A stretch of DNA of 64,000 nucleotides from the NCBI GenBank assembly GCA_017467105.1, contig JAFTSU010000014.1:49815-113814 (forward strand). The letters run 5' to 3'. The first letter of the stretch is position 1; each line of letters begins with the position of its first letter. A program made the translations under genes and the position numbers. Below are positions 9,728-18,178 of the stretch, piece after piece. The stretch is from Clostridia bacterium. GTDB taxonomy: Bacteria; Bacillota; Clostridia; Oscillospirales; CAG-272. The notes below the pieces were generated by a model. The model was not told where the DNA came from. It ran no database searches and saw only the letters and a program-made list of their open reading frames with translations.

Positions 9728-10468
9728 ATGTCAGCAATTCAAAACTACTATAATCGCATTGATGAAATAATGAAAGAAGTTTTTTCCGAAGAAGCCGACA
9801 ATATGGAAAAGGCGGCAGAGATAATTGCGCAAGCGAATGAGGACGGCAGATCCGTTTTCGGCTTCGGATGCAATCACGCAGGCCTTATAACCCTCGAGCT
9901 GTTTTATCGAACGGGCGGTATGGTGACTATAAACCCCATCAGAGCGCCGGGTATGATGCTTGAGCTCTCTCCTCCCACTATGACCAGCGAGATGGAGCGT
10001 ATGGCAGGCTATGGCAGAATTATTTTAAATAATGAGCCTTGCCGTGAGGGCGACGTTCTGATTATTCACTCCGTTTCGGGACGTAACGCTGTTACAATAG
10101 ATATGGCTGAGTGCGCCAGAGAAAAGGGAATGACCGTTATCGTGCTTACAAATATGAACACAGCCACGTCCGTTACCTCGCGTCATCCGTCGGGAAAGAT
10201 GCTTCACGATTTTGCGTCTGTTCTTATCGACAATCACGGTGACAGAGGCGACGCCACAATAGAGCTTCCGGGCTTTGAGCAGAAGCTTGCATCATCCTCC
10301 ACCGTTGTCGGCGCCGCTATTCTGAACGCTGTTACGGCTCGCGCCTCAGAGATACTCTACGCAAAGGGCATAAAGCCTCCCGTGTTTATGAGCGGTAACA
10401 TCGACGGAGGAGATGCGTACAACAAGGCGGTAATCGCCGAGCACAAGGACAATATTTTCTATATGTAA
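9728..10468 (+). CDS. SIS-domain protein (UPF0309-like phosphosugar-binding protein)
   Basis: 246 residues with one SIS (sugar isomerase) domain. The phosphosugar loop is seen as IIHSVSGRNAVTID near residue 114 and the strand-turn FGFGCNHAG near residue 42. SIS domains bind phosphosugars and act as isomerases, etherases or regulators. The pattern resembles the UPF0309 family. The ribosome site AAGGAG lies 8 bases before the ATG. It is followed after 28 bases by a second, shorter SIS gene of related sequence. With the kinase upstream it probably acts on the phosphorylated amino sugar; the reaction is inferred. Confidence 0.8.
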   Translation: MSAIQNYYNRIDEIMKEVFSEEADNMEKAAEIIAQANEDGRSVFGFGCNHAGLITLELFYRTGGMVTINPIRAPGMMLELSPPTMTSEMERMAGYGRIILNNEPCREGDVLIIHSVSGRNAVTIDMAECAREKGMTVIVLTNMNTATSVTSRHPSGKMLHDFASVLIDNHGDRGDATIELPGFEQKLASSSTVVGAAILNAVTARASEILYAKGIKPPVFMSGNIDGGDAYNKAVIAEHKDNIFYM

Positions 10469-10496
10469 AAAATCAATAATTAAAAAGGAAATAAAA

Positions 10497-11144
10497 ATGT
10501 TGATTGATAGATATCAGGCGGCGATAGATGAGCTGCTTTTAAAGGTCAGGGATAGCCAGAGAGAAAACATAATCAAGGCAGGCGAAATAGTTGCCGAGGC
10601 TGTTGAGAGTGGACATAAGGTTTACCTTGGACGTATTGTGCATTACATAGAGATGGATCTGATCTACCGTGGAGGCGGCCCAATATTCTACAAGGAATAT
10701 AAGCCGGATGAAACAGAGCTGAAGGAGGGCGACGTTTTGTTTGTTTCCTCCGTTTCCGGCAGATCGAAGGGTACTGTCGATCTTGCTTGGGATGCTATGC
10801 AGAAGGGAGTCAAGGTTATCGCGTTTACCTCGATGAGCTATGCCACACAGGTGGATCCCGTACACGAATCGGGCAAAAAGCTATACGAGTTTGTAACTCT
10901 TACGCTTGATAATTGCGCTCCCGCGGCTGAGGCAATGCTCGAGGTTGAGGGAATAGAGGCGCGATTTGCTGCCGCGTCCGGAATTGCGTCCGATTATATT
11001 ATGTGGAGTCTTACCTCAGCGTGTGTGGATAAGATGCTGAAGGACGGCTATACTCCCGGAATACTCAAAAGCGCAAACTACCCCGGTGGAAACGACTATA
11101 ACAAGACTGTTATTGAACCCCACTATGATGAATTCGGCTGGTAA
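10497..11144 (+). CDS. Second SIS-domain protein, paralogue of the preceding gene
   Basis: 215 residues, related in layout to the upstream SIS gene: an N-terminal helical region (QRENIIKAGEIVAEA), a SIS loop FVSSVSGRSKGTVDLA, and a matching C-terminal block (GGNDYNKTVIEPHYD against GGDAYNKAVIAEHKD). The shared C-terminus shows they arose by duplication. It lacks the FGCNHAG-type loop of its neighbour; the corresponding place reads KVYLGRIVHYIE. The two could form a hetero-oligomer, since SIS enzymes are often dimers or tetramers, but that is inference. A strong terminator follows. Confidence 0.78.
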   Translation: MLIDRYQAAIDELLLKVRDSQRENIIKAGEIVAEAVESGHKVYLGRIVHYIEMDLIYRGGGPIFYKEYKPDETELKEGDVLFVSSVSGRSKGTVDLAWDAMQKGVKVIAFTSMSYATQVDPVHESGKKLYEFVTLTLDNCAPAAEAMLEVEGIEARFAAASGIASDYIMWSLTSACVDKMLKDGYTPGILKSANYPGGNDYNKTVIEPHYDEFGW

Positions 11145-11174
11145 TAGCGAGAAATAATCAAATATAATTAACTT

Positions 11175-11239
11175 CCGACCGCAGTTGGAGTGATGTCCTT
11201 AACGGACAAATCACGCTAACTGCGGTCGGGTGCTTTTTT
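11175..11239 (+). terminator. Intrinsic terminator after the SIS genes
   Basis: A long hairpin with outer arms CGACCGCAGTT and AACTGCGGTCG, inner arms TGATgTCC and GGAcaaATCA, and a T run at 11233-11238. The apical TCCTTAACGGA is identical to the core of the first hairpin in the intergenic arrays at 20.9 and 23.5 kb. Confidence 0.9.
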
Positions 11240-11410
11240 AAAAATGCATTTTGCTCGGTTTTATAGATTCTGATCTGTAAAAAGCAGGGATTTTTCTTGC
11301 GTTCGGATGGAAGCCATATCGGATTTTTATACTGCAAATTACCTGAAATGGCGCGGGTTTTCATCATTATTCTTTGATTTTTTACATATTTAATTATTTT
11401 TAAGGTGTTA

Positions 11411-11439
11411 TTGACATTTTTAAAATAAAGTGATAAAAT
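11411..11439 (+). promoter_or_regulatory. Sigma-A promoter of the MATE gene
   Basis: TTGACA at 11411, a 17-base spacer and TAAAAT at 11434, 22 bases before the start codon; the untranslated leader is therefore very short. Confidence 0.8.
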
Positions 11440-11461
11440 ATACGGTATGTGAGGTGGAAAA

Positions 11462-12853
11462 ATGCAAATAAACAGAGAATTATTTGAGAAAACTCCGGTA
11501 CCGAGGGCGCTGGCGGCTCTGGCTGTACCGAGTATTATAAGTCAGCTGATCACTATGGTGTATAATATAGCCGATACGATCTTCATAGGTATGGCAAACG
11601 ATCCGTCGAAGACGGCGGCTGCGTCACTGTCCTTTGTGCTTGTATTTGCTATGAACTGCTTTGGTAATCTTTTCGGCGTTGGAGGCGGAAGCCTTATTTC
11701 GAGGCTTCTTGGAGAAAAGAAGGATTCGGACGCGGCGCAGGTGGCTTCCTTCTCCTTTTGGGGCTCTATTCTTCTCTCAGCGATATATTCCTTGCTCGTT
11801 TTCGCATTTATTGAGCCGCTTATGAGGCTGCTAGGTGCTACGGACAGCTCTGTTGGATACGCAATTGATTACGCGTTCTACGTTATTGTCTTAGGAGCGG
11901 TTCCGGCAACCGCATCGCTGACTCTGGCAAATCTCCTTCGCAGTGAGGGAAGGGCAAGCTACGCCAGCTTCGGTCTCGGTATGGGAGGAATACTGAATAT
12001 CATACTCGATCCGCTGTTTATGTTCGTTATTCTCGAACCCGGTAACGAGGTTAAGGGAGCGGCTATCGCCACGATGCTGTCGAACGTCGTCGTGCTTATC
12101 TACTTTCTCTGCGTATTTTTATATCTCACGAACAAGACGGTTCTCTCTATTTCTCCGAAGATCTGCATACCGGAGAAGAAATACGTTTACTCCGTTTTTG
12201 CCGTAGGCTTCCCATCCGCTCTTTCTTCTCTTTTTGCTTGTATATCAAATCTTATAATCAACAACCTTGCATCCTCGTACAGCATCCTTTACGGTGATGT
12301 GCCCGTTGCGGCTATCGGAATAGCCAAGAAGATTGATATGCTTCCAATGAACGTCAGCATGGGTCTCTGTCAGGGAATGATGCCCCTTGTTGCCTATAAT
12401 TATTCTGCTGGTAATTATAAGAGAATGAACGGCTTTACTAAGGCTGCGCGTAACACGGGTATAGCTTTTGCCGCTATATGCATTATAGTATTCCAGCTTT
12501 TCGGTAATACGATCGTAAGACTGTTTATCGGTGACGAAGCAACGGTCTCTATGGGAACGGATTTTCTCCGCATTCTTTGCCTCACCGTTCCTCTTCTCAT
12601 TATAAATGTGCAGACCTGCTATACGTTTCAGGCGATGGGAATGGGCAAGCAGTCACTGCTGCTCTCTTCTATGAGACAAGGTCTTGTGCATATTCCTTTA
12701 CTGTTTATTATGAACTATGCCTTAGGACTTTACGGAATAATATGGGCACAGCTTATTTCGGATTCTCTGACCTGCGTTATCTCTCTTTGGTTCTACGTCA
12801 GCTCATACAGAAAACTCTTTAAAGGCGATGATAAGGATATTGTCGCACCATAA
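11462..12853 (+). CDS. MATE-family efflux transporter
   Basis: 463 residues with about twelve membrane segments and the two-half layout of MATE exporters. The N-terminus VPRALAALAVPSIISQLI followed by YNIADTIFIG is typical, and a second copy of the pattern appears near residue 240 (VGFPSALSSLFACISNLIINN). These proteins export cationic compounds in exchange for Na+ or H+. GAGGTGGAAA precedes the ATG. It is a single-gene unit with its own promoter. The substrate cannot be read from the sequence. Confidence 0.93.
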   Translation: MQINRELFEKTPVPRALAALAVPSIISQLITMVYNIADTIFIGMANDPSKTAAASLSFVLVFAMNCFGNLFGVGGGSLISRLLGEKKDSDAAQVASFSFWGSILLSAIYSLLVFAFIEPLMRLLGATDSSVGYAIDYAFYVIVLGAVPATASLTLANLLRSEGRASYASFGLGMGGILNIILDPLFMFVILEPGNEVKGAAIATMLSNVVVLIYFLCVFLYLTNKTVLSISPKICIPEKKYVYSVFAVGFPSALSSLFACISNLIINNLASSYSILYGDVPVAAIGIAKKIDMLPMNVSMGLCQGMMPLVAYNYSAGNYKRMNGFTKAARNTGIAFAAICIIVFQLFGNTIVRLFIGDEATVSMGTDFLRILCLTVPLLIINVQTCYTFQAMGMGKQSLLLSSMRQGLVHIPLLFIMNYALGLYGIIWAQLISDSLTCVISLWFYVSSYRKLFKGDDKDIVAP

Positions 12854-12881
12854 AAGCAAAAAACGATATAATAAACGCAAA

Positions 12882-12930
12882 TAAGGCGACCCGTGTAGAG
12901 AATTTTTCACGGACCGCCTTGTTATTTTGT
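12882..12930 (+). terminator. Terminator-like hairpin after the MATE gene
   Basis: AAGGCG...CGCCTT closes a stem that encloses ACCCGTG/CACGGAC, followed by TTATTTTGT. The sequence is related to the hairpin at 57177-57212 (GCGACCCCGTG...CGCGGTTACGC). It could also serve the enolase gene on the other strand. Confidence 0.6.
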
Positions 12931-13053
12931 AAAGAACTGTTTACGATCATCAATTGTCTGAAAATATCCGGAAATTCAAGACGTGAAGCTTTTCACTAGA
13001 AGAAACAAGCAATTATCTGCGCTCAAAAATCGATTATTGTCGATAAAACAGCT

Positions 13054-14274
13054 TTACGTGTTATGAATTTGTGCGAGTCTGTTGTATTTTGCCACTCTTT
13101 CGCTTCTGGTGGGGGCACCTGCTTTTATATACGGCGTACCGAGACCAACCGCCAGATCGGATATAAAGGCGTCCTCCGTCTCTCCGGATCTGTGGGACAT
13201 AACCGTAGTATAACCGTTTTTCTTGGCGAGCCTGATCAGCTCTACCGTCTCTGTAAGCGTTCCTATTTGATTTGGCTTGACCAGCACACCGTTTCCAAGA
13301 CCTTTCCTTATTCCGACTTGTAAACGCTTAGTGTTTGTCACAAACAGATCGTCACCTATAAGCATAACGCTTTTTCCAAGCATTCGTGTCATCATCTCCC
13401 ACCCTTCAGGATCGTCTTCACCCATTCCGTCCTCAATTGAGGCAATTGGGTATTTATCCGCAAGCTCCAGGTAATATTCGCACATACGCTCCTTGCTGAT
13501 GCGCCTTTTTGATTTAGTCATTCTGTACTCCCCGTTGGTCCACCATTCGCTTGCTGCAACGTCAAGCCCCAGCTTGAATTCATCGCCGTATCCGGCCTCA
13601 TTGATCGCTCTCGTTATAAGCCGCAGAGCATCCTCGTCGCTATCGAGATACGGAGCATACCCACCCTCGTCACCGAGAGCGATAGAAAACCCATCCCCCT
13701 CCAATATTTTGCCCAGCGTTTTATATATTTCCACGGATTTCCTGAGCTTCTCCGAAAAAGGAATATCCTTTGTCGGTATTATCATAAACTCCTGAATCTC
13801 CAGATTGTTTGATGCGTGCGCTCCTCCGTTTATAATATTAAGCATAGGGGAGGGAATATCGCCCGTAAAGCATCCGCCAACGTAGCTGTAAAGCGGAATA
13901 CCGAGGTGAGAGGCGCTCGCTCTCGCTATAGCGATAGAAACGGCAAGTATTGCGTTCGCTCCCAGCCGTTCCTTGCTTTCCGTACCGTCAAGCTCTATAA
14001 GCTTTTTATCTATCAGCTGCTGATCAGCAGTCATACCCACGATAGACTCGCGTATATTTCCGTTTACTGCCCCTACGGCTCCAAGCACCCCTTTTCCAAG
14101 GTATCTGCTTTTATCTCCGTCTCTTTTTTCGTGCGCCTCATACTTTCCAACGGAAGCACCCGATGGCACCTTGGAGACCCCTTTAGCTCCGCTCTCTAAA
14201 ATTACCGTTGCTTCAACCGTAGGATCTCCTCTTGAGTCGAGGACCTCACGGGCGAAAACTTCCTTTATCTTCAT
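13054..14274 (-). CDS. eno: Enolase (divergent)
   Basis: Interconverts 2-phosphoglycerate and phosphoenolpyruvate. All active-site elements are visible: SGASVG, NNLEIQEFM (Glu), GDEGGYAP (Glu), LGLDVAASE (Asp), SIEDGM (Glu), GDDLFVTN (Asp), VKPNQIGT (catalytic Lys), SHRSGETED and YIKAGA (Lys). At 406 residues it is shorter than the usual 425-435 and has unusual positions (KGVSKVPSG, GLGTPYIKAGAPTRSERV). The start is set at the ATG at 14274 because AAAGGAGTATAAGG precedes it; the frame is open 27 codons further up but has no ribosome site there. It could be a second, specialised enolase or the only one. Confidence 0.9.
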   Translation of the reverse strand: MKIKEVFAREVLDSRGDPTVEATVILESGAKGVSKVPSGASVGKYEAHEKRDGDKSRYLGKGVLGAVGAVNGNIRESIVGMTADQQLIDKKLIELDGTESKERLGANAILAVSIAIARASASHLGIPLYSYVGGCFTGDIPSPMLNIINGGAHASNNLEIQEFMIIPTKDIPFSEKLRKSVEIYKTLGKILEGDGFSIALGDEGGYAPYLDSDEDALRLITRAINEAGYGDEFKLGLDVAASEWWTNGEYRMTKSKRRISKERMCEYYLELADKYPIASIEDGMGEDDPEGWEMMTRMLGKSVMLIGDDLFVTNTKRLQVGIRKGLGNGVLVKPNQIGTLTETVELIRLAKKNGYTTVMSHRSGETEDAFISDLAVGLGTPYIKAGAPTRSERVAKYNRLAQIHNT

Positions 14275-14414
14275 CCTTATACTCCTTTTTTCAGCATTGT
14301 TCCACGCGAGAGAGTTTTTATACCTGATTCCTTTAAAAACGTAAAAAGGTGCCACCCGTGTAAAAAAATAACATATAGATGAAGATTATCCCAGCCGAAA
14401 AACGTGGATATACA

Positions 14415-14447
14415 TAAAAAAACGGCTGATGGGAGCACCAGCCGTTG
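14415..14447 (-). terminator. Intrinsic terminator of folT-folC
   Basis: On the minus strand AACGGCTG, a 10-base loop and CAGCCGTT are followed by a run of seven T, just after the folC stop. Confidence 0.9.
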
Positions 14448-14451
14448 AAAA

Positions 14452-15732
14452 TTATTTTTCAGTATATTTGTTTATTGCGTCTATGACCGCGGAGTAGGTG
14501 TACAGGGATCCAAGACAGAATACCGCCTTGCCCTCCCTTACGGCTCTGTCTGTTGCCAGACGAACAGCCTCATCAACGCTCTCGGTAGGTCTTGCGTCCA
14601 CACCGTTTTCAAAGAGAACTGCGGCGTAATCCTTTGCTGAAAGAGCCCTCGGGTTATCGGGCGTGATCGTATATGCGGATGATGCTACTCGGCTGATACT
14701 GCGGGCAACCGCTCTGTAGTCCTTATCGGCAAGCACACCGCTTATAGCGATGATCCTCTCATCTCGGTAGTACTCCCTTATTCCGTCTACCGCAGCGTCT
14801 ATACCCTCGGGGTTATGCGCGCCGTCGAAAATTACGGTAGGATCTCTGCTGATTATTTCAAAACGGGCGCGCCATCTGGCTGCCTTCATACCTCGATACA
14901 CTGCACCCGTGTCGAGATTTAAACCCTCTTTACGCAGAATATTGATCGCCTCAAGCACACATGCGGCATTGTAGACCTGATAAGTTCCGAGCAGAGAAAT
15001 ATCAACGCTATTCCACTCGCCGTAGGTAAGCCTACCGCCAGAAAGAGTCAGGGACGTATCACGGATTTTGCTGTGGTCCACTCTGTGAAAGGCAGATCCA
15101 CGCTCGTTTGCCACATTCTCTATAACGGCTTCGGCGTTTTTGTCTCTGCCACCGTAAAGGACGGGCCTTCCCATCTTTATTATTCCCGCCTTTTCAAAGG
15201 CTATCTTCTCTACCGTGTTTCCGAGCAATGCGGTGTGATCCAGGGAAATACCCGTTATTATCGAGAGAAGAGGAGAGTCAATGATATTTGTTGAGTCAAA
15301 TCTTCCGCCAAGACCTACCTCCAACACCACAACGTCGCATTCCTTCTCAAGAAAGTATTGCATCGCTATTGCGGTTATCAGCTCGAACTCCGTAGGTCTG
15401 TCCGATTGCTTTTCCACTATGGGAACCATCCACTCCGTAAGCCTTGCCAGATCCTCATCGGCTATCGGCTTGCCGTCTACTGCGATCCGCTCGTTGAATC
15501 TGTAAATATACGGAGAAGTATAGAGTCCGACTCTGTATCCCGCCTCCTTCAGCACCTGCGCCAGCATACAGGAGGTAGAGCCCTTGCCGTTCGTTCCGCC
15601 TATATGGATAAACTTAAGCTTCCTTTCCGGATTCCCGATGGCAGAGCAGAGAGCGCTGACTCTCTCAAGCCCGGGCTTACAAAATGCGGAATTAACACCG
15701 TGTATATATTCAAGTGCCTCAGCGTACGTCAT
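14452..15732 (-). CDS. folC: Bifunctional folylpolyglutamate synthase / dihydrofolate synthase FolC
   Basis: Mur-ligase family enzyme adding glutamate to dihydropteroate or folates with ATP, in the cytosol. 426 residues, normal length. The P-loop HIGGTNGKGSTSCML lies near residue 43, SPYIYRFNERI follows, and the second catalytic block VVLEVGLGGRFDSTN is at about residue 138. FDGAHNPEGI marks the C-terminal domain. The start overlaps the end of the folate transporter gene by 14 bases, so the two are co-translated. Polyglutamylation traps imported folate, which fits this pairing and the THF riboswitch upstream. Confidence 0.96.
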   Translation of the reverse strand: MTYAEALEYIHGVNSAFCKPGLERVSALCSAIGNPERKLKFIHIGGTNGKGSTSCMLAQVLKEAGYRVGLYTSPYIYRFNERIAVDGKPIADEDLARLTEWMVPIVEKQSDRPTEFELITAIAMQYFLEKECDVVVLEVGLGGRFDSTNIIDSPLLSIITGISLDHTALLGNTVEKIAFEKAGIIKMGRPVLYGGRDKNAEAVIENVANERGSAFHRVDHSKIRDTSLTLSGGRLTYGEWNSVDISLLGTYQVYNAACVLEAINILRKEGLNLDTGAVYRGMKAARWRARFEIISRDPTVIFDGAHNPEGIDAAVDGIREYYRDERIIAISGVLADKDYRAVARSISRVASSAYTITPDNPRALSAKDYAAVLFENGVDARPTESVDEAVRLATDRAVREGKAVFCLGSLYTYSAVIDAINKYTEK

Positions 15733-16273
15733 TTCCGTTCACCTCAAAGCTGTCAATCAGCTCTCTGACGCTTCTTCTGCGGTAGAGCAGCGACAAAAGC
15801 AATATTTCTACGGATGCGATTACCAGATACAGCGGTATTCTGATCAGAATGAGCCATTGATAGAACTGAAAAAGTCCGATAGACTTAACTATCATAGAGC
15901 CTACCAGATGGGACAAACCGCCAGCTACGATAAATTGTCGCGTACCCCTTTTCTTTACAGCGTATCTGGCAGAAAGACCGCTGATCACACCAACGAGCGT
16001 CGCTCCAAGAGTTACAATCAGATTGGGCGGATACACCTGACTCGACAAAAGATAGCTGAGAAGGTCTGAGCTGGCACCAACCAGTCCGCCGACGATAGGG
16101 CCGAACATAATTCCGGACAAAATTATCGGCAGGTTCTCAAAGGTAATGCGAAGAACTCCGTTTCCAAAATTCAGCACCGTCTTGCAGAAAATGCCAATAA
16201 CAACGCTCATTGCCGTCAGCATAGCAGCCATGGCAAGCTGTCTTATAGTGATCTTAAGCTTTTTCGATTGCAT
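15719..16273 (-). CDS. folT: Folate-family ECF transporter S component FolT
   Basis: 184 residues with five or six hydrophobic segments. The N-terminal helix RQLAMAAMLTAMSVV is typical of ECF S components (AxxxA motif for docking to EcfT). FGNGVLRITFENLPIILSG and GPIVGGLVGASSDLLSYL are the pattern of the folate-specific subfamily. It captures folates and works with a shared EcfA/A'/T module, which is not in this window. A THF riboswitch lies upstream, supporting the substrate. Ribosome site TGGAGGTA stands 8 bases before the ATG. Confidence 0.93.
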   Translation of the reverse strand: MQSKKLKITIRQLAMAAMLTAMSVVIGIFCKTVLNFGNGVLRITFENLPIILSGIMFGPIVGGLVGASSDLLSYLLSSQVYPPNLIVTLGATLVGVISGLSARYAVKKRGTRQFIVAGGLSHLVGSMIVKSIGLFQFYQWLILIRIPLYLVIASVEILLLSLLYRRRSVRELIDSFEVNGNDVR

Positions 16274-16349
16274 AAAAAAATACCTCCATATACAGATTTA
16301 CATCTCCGTACCATGGGGTATTGGCGCAATGCGCTATGACTCGTATGGC

Positions 16350-16450
16350 AACAGTGGGATGCGAAAAACACACCGCAGATCTGACGATCATTCGTCCGTG
16401 TGACAACTCCCCGTCCACACAGCACTAAGCGCGTATTTTTCTACTCTGTT
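16350..16450 (-). ncRNA. Tetrahydrofolate (THF) riboswitch upstream of folT
   Basis: The minus-strand leader fits the folT-type THF aptamer. A closing stem AACAG/CTGTT is followed by GAGTAG, then CGCGCTTAGTG, the arm TGTGTGG...CACAC, and the conserved 3' block GCGGTG...CGCATCCCA. A GCGCAATGCGC hairpin and the ribosome site lie between the aptamer and the folT ATG, and no T-run terminator was seen, so control is probably at translation initiation. Confidence 0.88.
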
Positions 16451-16463
16451 AACGTATGTGTAG

Positions 16464-16492
16464 AGTATAGCACAAACCTTTGCGTTTTTCAA
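16464..16492 (-). promoter_or_regulatory. Sigma-A promoter of folT-folC
   Basis: On the minus strand TTGAAA, a 17-base spacer and TATACT; transcription would begin just before the THF aptamer. Confidence 0.8.
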
Positions 16493-16599
16493 GTATTATG
16501 AGCAAAAAAATACATTTTTTATTGTAAAACTGCCACGTAAACTTAAAAATTCACAAAAATATTCTGCTCCAAAACTCAAATTTTCATAAGAATTACAAA

Positions 16600-16655
16600 T
16601 TTGATAAAATTTTGGCAATCCTATTGTATAATAAAAAATTATGTGTTATAATAAA
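16600..16655 (+). promoter_or_regulatory. AT-rich promoter region of the GAPDH gene
   Basis: Two TATAAT hexamers (16627 and 16647) lie in a very AT-rich stretch 80-105 bases before the GAPDH ATG. The -35 boxes are weak (TTGATA at 16601, TTGTAT at 16624), so the exact promoter is uncertain. Confidence 0.5.
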
Positions 16656-16731
16656 CAATGGTAAAGAAGGGCATAAACGCCCTCGCTTGATTTGCTTTAT
16701 AAAAAATTTTATATTTTGGAGGATTATCACA

Positions 16732-17754
16732 ATGGCAAACGTAAAGGTTGCAATCAACGGCTTTGGCCGTATCGGACGTCTTGCGTTCAGACAGATGTTT
16801 GGCGCAAAGGGCTACACCGTAGTCGCTATTAACGACCTCACCAAGCCCTCTATGCTCGCTCACCTTCTCAAGTACGACACCGCTCAGGGTCGCTACGACG
16901 GTCACACCGTAGAGGCTGATGACGAGGCAGGCACGATCACCGTAGACGGCAAGACCATCAAGATCTACGCAGAGAAGGACGCAGCTAACTGCCCCTGGAA
17001 GAAGAATAAGGTTGACGTTGTTCTTGAGTGCACCGGCTTCTACTGCTCCAAGGAGAAGTCCATGGCTCACATCAAGGCAGGCGCTAAGAAGGTTGTTATC
17101 TCTGCTCCCGCAGGCAACGACCTCAAGACCATCGTTTACAGCGTAAACGAGAACACCCTCACCGCAGACGATCAGATCATTTCCGCAGCATCCTGCACAA
17201 CCAACTGCCTTGCTCCTATGGCAAAGGCTCTCAATGACTTCGCTCCTATCCAGTCCGGTATCATGACCACTGTTCACGCATACACCGGTGACCAGATGAT
17301 CCTTGACGGTCCTCACAGAAAGGGCGATCTCAGACGTGCACGCGCAGGCGCACAGAACATCGTTCCTAACTCCACCGGCGCTGCAAAGGCTATCGGTCTT
17401 GTTATTCCCGAGCTCAACGGCAAGCTTATCGGCTCCGCTCAGAGAGTTCCCACCTGCACCGGCTCTACCACTATTCTCGTAGCGGTTGTTAAGGGCAAGG
17501 ATATCACCAAGGACGCTATCAACGCAGCAATGAAGGCAGCAGCAAACGAGTCCTATGGCTACAACGAGGATCAGATCGTTTCCTCCGACGTTATCGGTAT
17601 GAGATACGGCTCTCTCTTCGATGCTACTCAGACCATGGTTGCTAAGATCGACGACGATACCTATCAGGTTCAGGTAGTTTCTTGGTACGATAACGAGAAC
17701 TCCTACACCAGCCAGATGGTACGTACTATCAAGTACTTCGCAGAATTGGCATAA
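16732..17754 (+). CDS. gap: Glyceraldehyde-3-phosphate dehydrogenase
   Basis: NAD-dependent oxidation and phosphorylation of glyceraldehyde-3-phosphate in glycolysis. 340 residues, the family norm. The N-terminal Rossmann motif [13 protein letters not shown], the catalytic Cys in [13 protein letters not shown] and HAYTGDQM, and the C-terminal [13 protein letters not shown] are all there. The start is placed at the ATG of [12 protein letters not shown] because TTGGAGGA lies 8 bases upstream; the frame is open 40 codons earlier but across the promoter region. Codon use is strongly biased to C-ending codons (GAC, AAC, ATC, ACC), stronger than in neighbours, suggesting very high expression. Confidence 0.97.
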   Translation: MANVKVAINGFGRIGRLAFRQMFGAKGYTVVAINDLTKPSMLAHLLKYDTAQGRYDGHTVEADDEAGTITVDGKTIKIYAEKDAANCPWKKNKVDVVLECTGFYCSKEKSMAHIKAGAKKVVISAPAGNDLKTIVYSVNENTLTADDQIISAASCTTNCLAPMAKALNDFAPIQSGIMTTVHAYTGDQMILDGPHRKGDLRRARAGAQNIVPNSTGAAKAIGLVIPELNGKLIGSAQRVPTCTGSTTILVAVVKGKDITKDAINAAMKAAANESYGYNEDQIVSSDVIGMRYGSLFDATQTMVAKIDDDTYQVQVVSWYDNENSYTSQMVRTIKYFAELA

Positions 17755-17857
17755 AAATAGGACTGTGAATATCAGCACAGACCAAAAAGACTCACAGAAC
17801 GGGACGTACTCTCAATGACATTTTGAAATTCAATAGAATACGTTACCTACTGACATG

Positions 17858-17897
17858 AAAAGGACGAAGAATTGTTATAATTCCTCGTCCTTTTTTC
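17858..17897 (+). terminator. Intrinsic terminator of the GAPDH gene
   Basis: AAAAGGACGAaGAATT pairs with AATTcCTCGTCCTT, followed by six T. Confidence 0.88.
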
Positions 17898-17934
17898 TTT
17901 GCAAGCACTGTTTTTGTCCACAGAAGCTATTTTT

Positions 17935-18125
17935 AGTTAATAATTATGAGGCTCGCTCACGCTCACCGCTATGAGTATGCTTTGCCCACGTTTGATATGA
18001 TCGCACTGTTACTTCAAGCTGTGCCGAAGGCGCATCATAACTTGGCGTAGCCAATCATAGCTCTAAACTCGCCGCAGGCGATCACAGTTGCGTAGTATCC
18101 TTAAGGACACTGCTCCCTCGTGTGC
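17935..18125. repeat. Degenerate intergenic mini-hairpin array (copy A)
   Basis: No gene is seen between the GAPDH terminator and the LysM-CAP stop. The stretch holds several short self-complementary units: GTGCCgaaGGCGC, TTGGCgtaGCCAA, TCGCCgcaGGCGA and AGTATCCttaaGGACACT. They are of the same type as the arrays at 20.9 and 23.5 kb but less regular, and are best read on the minus strand. Confidence 0.6.
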
Positions 18126-18178
18126 GTTTTCTATTTGAAAAGCTCCGTCGTACTATTATACAAGCGATGCGCTAAAGG

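Noticed and set aside
16639-17778. Long open frame antisense to the GAPDH gene
   Set aside because: It mirrors the codon bias of the GAPDH gene, has no ribosome site and no recognisable domains.
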